DNA from: a virus
Strand: one strand, 5' to 3'
Virus record (IMG/VR): IMGVR_UViG_3300009151_000392
Span: 1 to 23,780 of that record
DNA length: 23,780 bases
Both the position numbers and the translations under genes were made by a program. This document shows positions 21,712-23,780 of this stretch, piece after piece. A model generated the notes under the pieces. It saw only the letters and a list, made by a program, of their open reading frames with translations, had not been told where the DNA came from and ran no database searches. Numbering within the stretch: the first letter of the stretch is position 1; every line of letters starts with the position of its first letter.

Positions 21712-21927
21712 ATGGACAATAAAGAATATATTTTATCAAAATATACTATCATGAAAAATTGGCGACATCCTTTAGATGGCAGTTCCTATTCAAAACAAAA
21801 ACGAATTATTGCGATGACATACATCTTGACTGATGACTTTAGATATAACAATTTTTCTAATGAAGATAAATTGTTAGCAAATAAATGTATTGAAATGATT
21901 TTAAACGAACAAGACAATGATAATTGA
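21712..21927 (+). CDS. Small protein of unknown function (71 aa)
   Basis: Start after AAAACAACAAGACA. Basic, aromatic N-terminal half (KYTIMKNWRHPLDGSSYSKQ) and acidic helical C-terminus (NEDKLLANKCIEMILNEQDN). It overlaps the next gene's start by 11 bases. No membrane segment or family recognised. Confidence 0.7.
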   Translation: MDNKEYILSKYTIMKNWRHPLDGSSYSKQKRIIAMTYILTDDFRYNNFSNEDKLLANKCIEMILNEQDNDN

Positions 21928-22240
21928 AACCAAGTTTAACATAGGAGACTGCGTATATTATGAAAACGGTTTGTCTTTTGATAAAGGGAGAATAGATGAT
22001 ATTATTATCCATTTTTTCATTGATACATATTTTGTCAACTATAAAGTAGATAAAGACTATTATACTTCGTTTAGGAATCGAGACAGCAAACTTAAATACC
22101 AAGAATTTTCAGAGGGAAGGTTACATAGTTCAGAAGCTCATTTTCTTAAAGAAGAAATAATTAGAGCTGAGAAACATATAGAAAGCCTTAATGAAAAAAT
22201 AGATGAATTAAAAATCAAACTTAAATCATTACCCGAATGA
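21917..22240 (+). CDS. SH3-like plus coiled-coil protein (107 aa)
   Basis: The N-terminal half (TKFNIGDCVYYENGLSFDKG, YTSFRNRDSKLKYQEFSEGR) reads like a small beta barrel that in many Bacteroidota proteins begins 'f..Gd.Vyy'. The C-terminal ~40 residues are a helical coiled coil (RAEKHIESLNEKIDELKIKL). It overlaps the next gene by four bases (ATGA). A binding or adaptor protein is likely; the function is unknown. Confidence 0.72.
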   Translation: MIIETKFNIGDCVYYENGLSFDKGRIDDIIIHFFIDTYFVNYKVDKDYYTSFRNRDSKLKYQEFSEGRLHSSEAHFLKEEIIRAEKHIESLNEKIDELKIKLKSLPE

Positions 22241-23010
22241 ATATATACAAAGAGTTAGCCAAGTTTAAGAACGTTAAGTACCACGACGAATTCCACAAAT
22301 ACTTTATAGGCGAGCAAGAGCTTACATCTGGAACTGCATTTATTGGTAAGTTTAAGGAGAAGTTTGATTCTGAAAATATGGCAAAGTCATCTGCTAAAAA
22401 GAAGGGTGTTCCCGTAGAAGAGATCCTTTCCGATTGGGCTTTTAAAGGTAACTTCTCCAGGACCAAAGGGACTCTTTTACATAATTATGCTGAAAACTAT
22501 TGGCAGAATAAAGTGTATCCTATTGACTACAAATTATATGAGCAAGAGTTTGGCGAAGGATTAATGGAGGGCAGACTTAAAGAATGTCTTAGGATGTTTC
22601 ATCAATTCTACCAAGACTCAAATTCCGCTCTCAACCCTATAGCATTAGAACTTGTGGTAGGAGACTCTAACATAGGGATAGGTGGCATGGTAGATGGATT
22701 ATTTTGGAATCAAAAGATGGGAGAACTTCAGATATGGGACTATAAAACTAATAAGGAGATTGCAGAATTCTCAAAGTATAGGAAAAGAATGCTTGCACCA
22801 ATTAATTTCTTACAAGAATGTGAGCTTGAGACTTATTCTATTCAATTAAATCTTTATAAATATATTATTGAGAAGAATACAAATTTGAAGATCGGCAGAT
22901 GCTACCTGGTTCATATTCACGAAGAGCAAGAAAAATACAATGTTATCGAATGCAAAGAATATCAATACATCATTGATATGTTAATTAACCATAAATCAAA
23001 ACAAAAATGA
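22237..23010 (+). CDS. PD-(D/E)XK nuclease of the RecB/Cas4-like type
   Basis: The 257-residue protein shows the RecB-family nuclease motif series: H82 in GTLLHNYAENYW, E138 in ALELVVGD, D153 in IGGMVDGLF, D168-Y-K170 in IWDYKTN and the QLxxY motif Q203-LNL-Y207. There is no helicase domain and no four-cysteine iron-sulfur set, so it is a stand-alone nuclease. In phages such proteins act in recombination, replication-end processing or host DNA breakdown. The gene is coupled to its neighbours by ATGA overlaps on both sides, within a replication-associated operon. Its N-terminus is charged and helical with no signal sequence. Confidence 0.85.
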   Translation: MNIYKELAKFKNVKYHDEFHKYFIGEQELTSGTAFIGKFKEKFDSENMAKSSAKKKGVPVEEILSDWAFKGNFSRTKGTLLHNYAENYWQNKVYPIDYKLYEQEFGEGLMEGRLKECLRMFHQFYQDSNSALNPIALELVVGDSNIGIGGMVDGLFWNQKMGELQIWDYKTNKEIAEFSKYRKRMLAPINFLQECELETYSIQLNLYKYIIEKNTNLKIGRCYLVHIHEEQEKYNVIECKEYQYIIDMLINHKSKQK

Positions 23011-23282
23011 AAGAAGAAATTATTGATTTAATTACAGATGTAGGAAGCTCCGTAGAGGAGGCTTACAGAAGAGGACTTGAGAATGGTGGCTTAAAAAATA
23101 AAGCTATTCTTGATTCTAAAAAAGATATGTTATCAAAGTTTGATTCATATATTCACAAGAATTATAAAAGAATTGAGGATGCAGAATTTGTTTTATTTAT
23201 AGATAAAAACGACAAATGGGAAAGAGCACACTACAAAGAAAAAATAATCAAAACCCTTTTATTATCATACGACGATGAATAA
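23007..23282 (+). CDS. Small helical protein of unknown function (91 aa)
   Basis: Starts in the stop of the nuclease gene (AAAATGAAAG) and ends in an eight-base overlap with the next gene. Helical and charged (DVGSSVEEAYRRGLENGGLK, LDSKKDMLSKFDSYIHKNYK) with a small strand pair EFVLFIDKNDKWERAHY near the C-terminus. It may be a partner of the nuclease by coupling alone; the family is not recognised. Confidence 0.7.
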   Translation: MKEEIIDLITDVGSSVEEAYRRGLENGGLKNKAILDSKKDMLSKFDSYIHKNYKRIEDAEFVLFIDKNDKWERAHYKEKIIKTLLLSYDDE

Positions 23283-23535
23283 ACAAATTAAAGCAAGCAA
23301 GGAGATACAGAAGTATCTAAACCTTCACGGGATACCATATCTAAAATTAGATGGTACAATAAATCTGCTAATAATGAGAGCCAATAGCAGTTCTCATTAC
23401 GCAGTCATTGAATTCTTTGAATTAAGTGACGAGTATTACAAATCAGATAAAATGAAAACGTTCACGTTCACTAGGTTATGGGGTGATACCAAAGAGAAAA
23501 TAACTAATAAATTAAATAAATATTTAAATAACTAA
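23275..23535 (+). CDS. Small VRR-NUC-like or hypothetical protein (86 aa)
   Basis: Starts in the stop of the preceding gene. N-terminal KQIKASKEIQKYLNLHGIPY-like helix followed by LKLDGTINLLIMRANSSSHY and a strand-rich rest (AVIEFFELSDEYYKSDKMKT). The 'E.qkYL...GIp..K.dG' beginning faintly recalls small phage nucleases of the VRR-NUC type, but the conserved acidic and lysine core is not convincing, so I leave the function open. Confidence 0.65.
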   Translation: MNKQIKASKEIQKYLNLHGIPYLKLDGTINLLIMRANSSSHYAVIEFFELSDEYYKSDKMKTFTFTRLWGDTKEKITNKLNKYLNN

Positions 23536-23540
23536 AAACA

Positions 23541-23771
23541 ATGACACCAGAAAGCAAAGCATTACAACTACTTGACAGATTTGATTTCAATAACAAATCC
23601 AATGATTTTCATAACAAACAATGTGCATTAATGTGCGTATACGAGATAATGGAAACTCTCATTGAGTTAAACCAAGACATAACGTATTGGAAAGAAGTCA
23701 GGATGCATCTCACTTATATTGGTACAGATGAATTTGAGGCAAAGGCAGACAAGTTTAATTTAAATGCATAA
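23541..23771 (+). CDS. Second 'MTPKEKA'-family small protein (76 aa)
   Basis: MTPESKALQLLDRFDFNNKS, then NKQCALMCVYEIMETLIELN and TYWKEVRMHL match the start, centre and end of the protein at 21487-21699. The extra C-terminal tail (YIGTDEFEAKADKFNLNA) is absent from the other copy. Leader AACTAAAAACAATG. The gene ends nine bases before the window edge. The function is unknown; the pair suggests duplication followed by divergence. Confidence 0.72.
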   Translation: MTPESKALQLLDRFDFNNKSNDFHNKQCALMCVYEIMETLIELNQDITYWKEVRMHLTYIGTDEFEAKADKFNLNA

Positions 23772-23780
23772 TCAATAAAA

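Noticed and set aside
21857-22466. Leftward frames at 21857-22102 and 22221-22466
   Set aside because: Both are shadows of the coupled rightward genes, including the nuclease with clear catalytic motifs.
23275-23535. Firm call as a VRR-NUC nuclease
   Set aside because: Only the N-terminal helix and Gly-Ile-Pro turn resemble the family; the acidic/lysine catalytic series is not convincing.

Overview
The window is one piece of a tailed double-stranded DNA bacteriophage genome, most likely infecting a member of the Bacteroidota (Flavobacteriia or a relative). Three things point to that host group. The sequence is AT-rich. Start codons follow A-rich leaders such as AAAAAAATACCCATG rather than Shine-Dalgarno sequences. 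Where promoters can be seen they carry the TAnnTTTG -7 box, once with a TTTG -33 box at the expected 19-base spacing. No integrase, phage repressor, tRNA or CRISPR array is visible, so the lifestyle cannot be judged.

Layout. Bases 1-12810 are transcribed leftward (minus strand) and hold the late genes, in transcription order: a tandem GroES-like co-chaperonin, a candidate small terminase, large terminase, portal, acidic scaffold-like protein, major capsid protein, a 271-residue unknown protein, and a giant tail fibre that runs off the left edge. Bases 13414-23771 are transcribed rightward and hold the early/replication side: many small proteins of unknown function, a GP88-like protein, a lambda-O-like replication initiator, a DnaB-type helicase, a RecB-like PD-(D/E)XK nuclease and more small proteins. 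Two non-coding stretches, 11894-12138 and 12811-13413, are rich in repeats.

How it may work. The initiator gene (19372-20061) carries tandem 22-23 bp repeats inside the stretch that encodes its interdomain linker, followed by an AT-rich segment, as in the lambda O gene. The same repeats, including the 16-bp core TAGTGAGAACTCACTA, form a regular 23-bp array at 12051-12163 beside an almost pure A/T tract in the late region, about 7.5 kb away. This gives one in-gene candidate origin and one intergenic candidate origin or operator, probably bound by the same protein.

Just upstream of the initiator/helicase operon lies a compact candidate RNA (about 19083-19180). It has a near-perfect Bacteroidota promoter, a long hairpin with loop UGAGGG, and a terminator hairpin whose loop holds the complement CCCUCA (a potential kissing-loop pair), and it ends at the start codon of the next gene. 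A second terminator abuts the start codon of the gene at 17527.

Other unusual points are the two-domain GroES-like protein, a very strong local excess of CCWGG sites at 12.94-15.2 kb, a recurrent hairpin with loop GGCTAAAAAT, a GC-rich island next to the terminase genes, and a 31-residue membrane protein overlapping its neighbour. All family assignments are by eye from translated sequence; no database search was possible.
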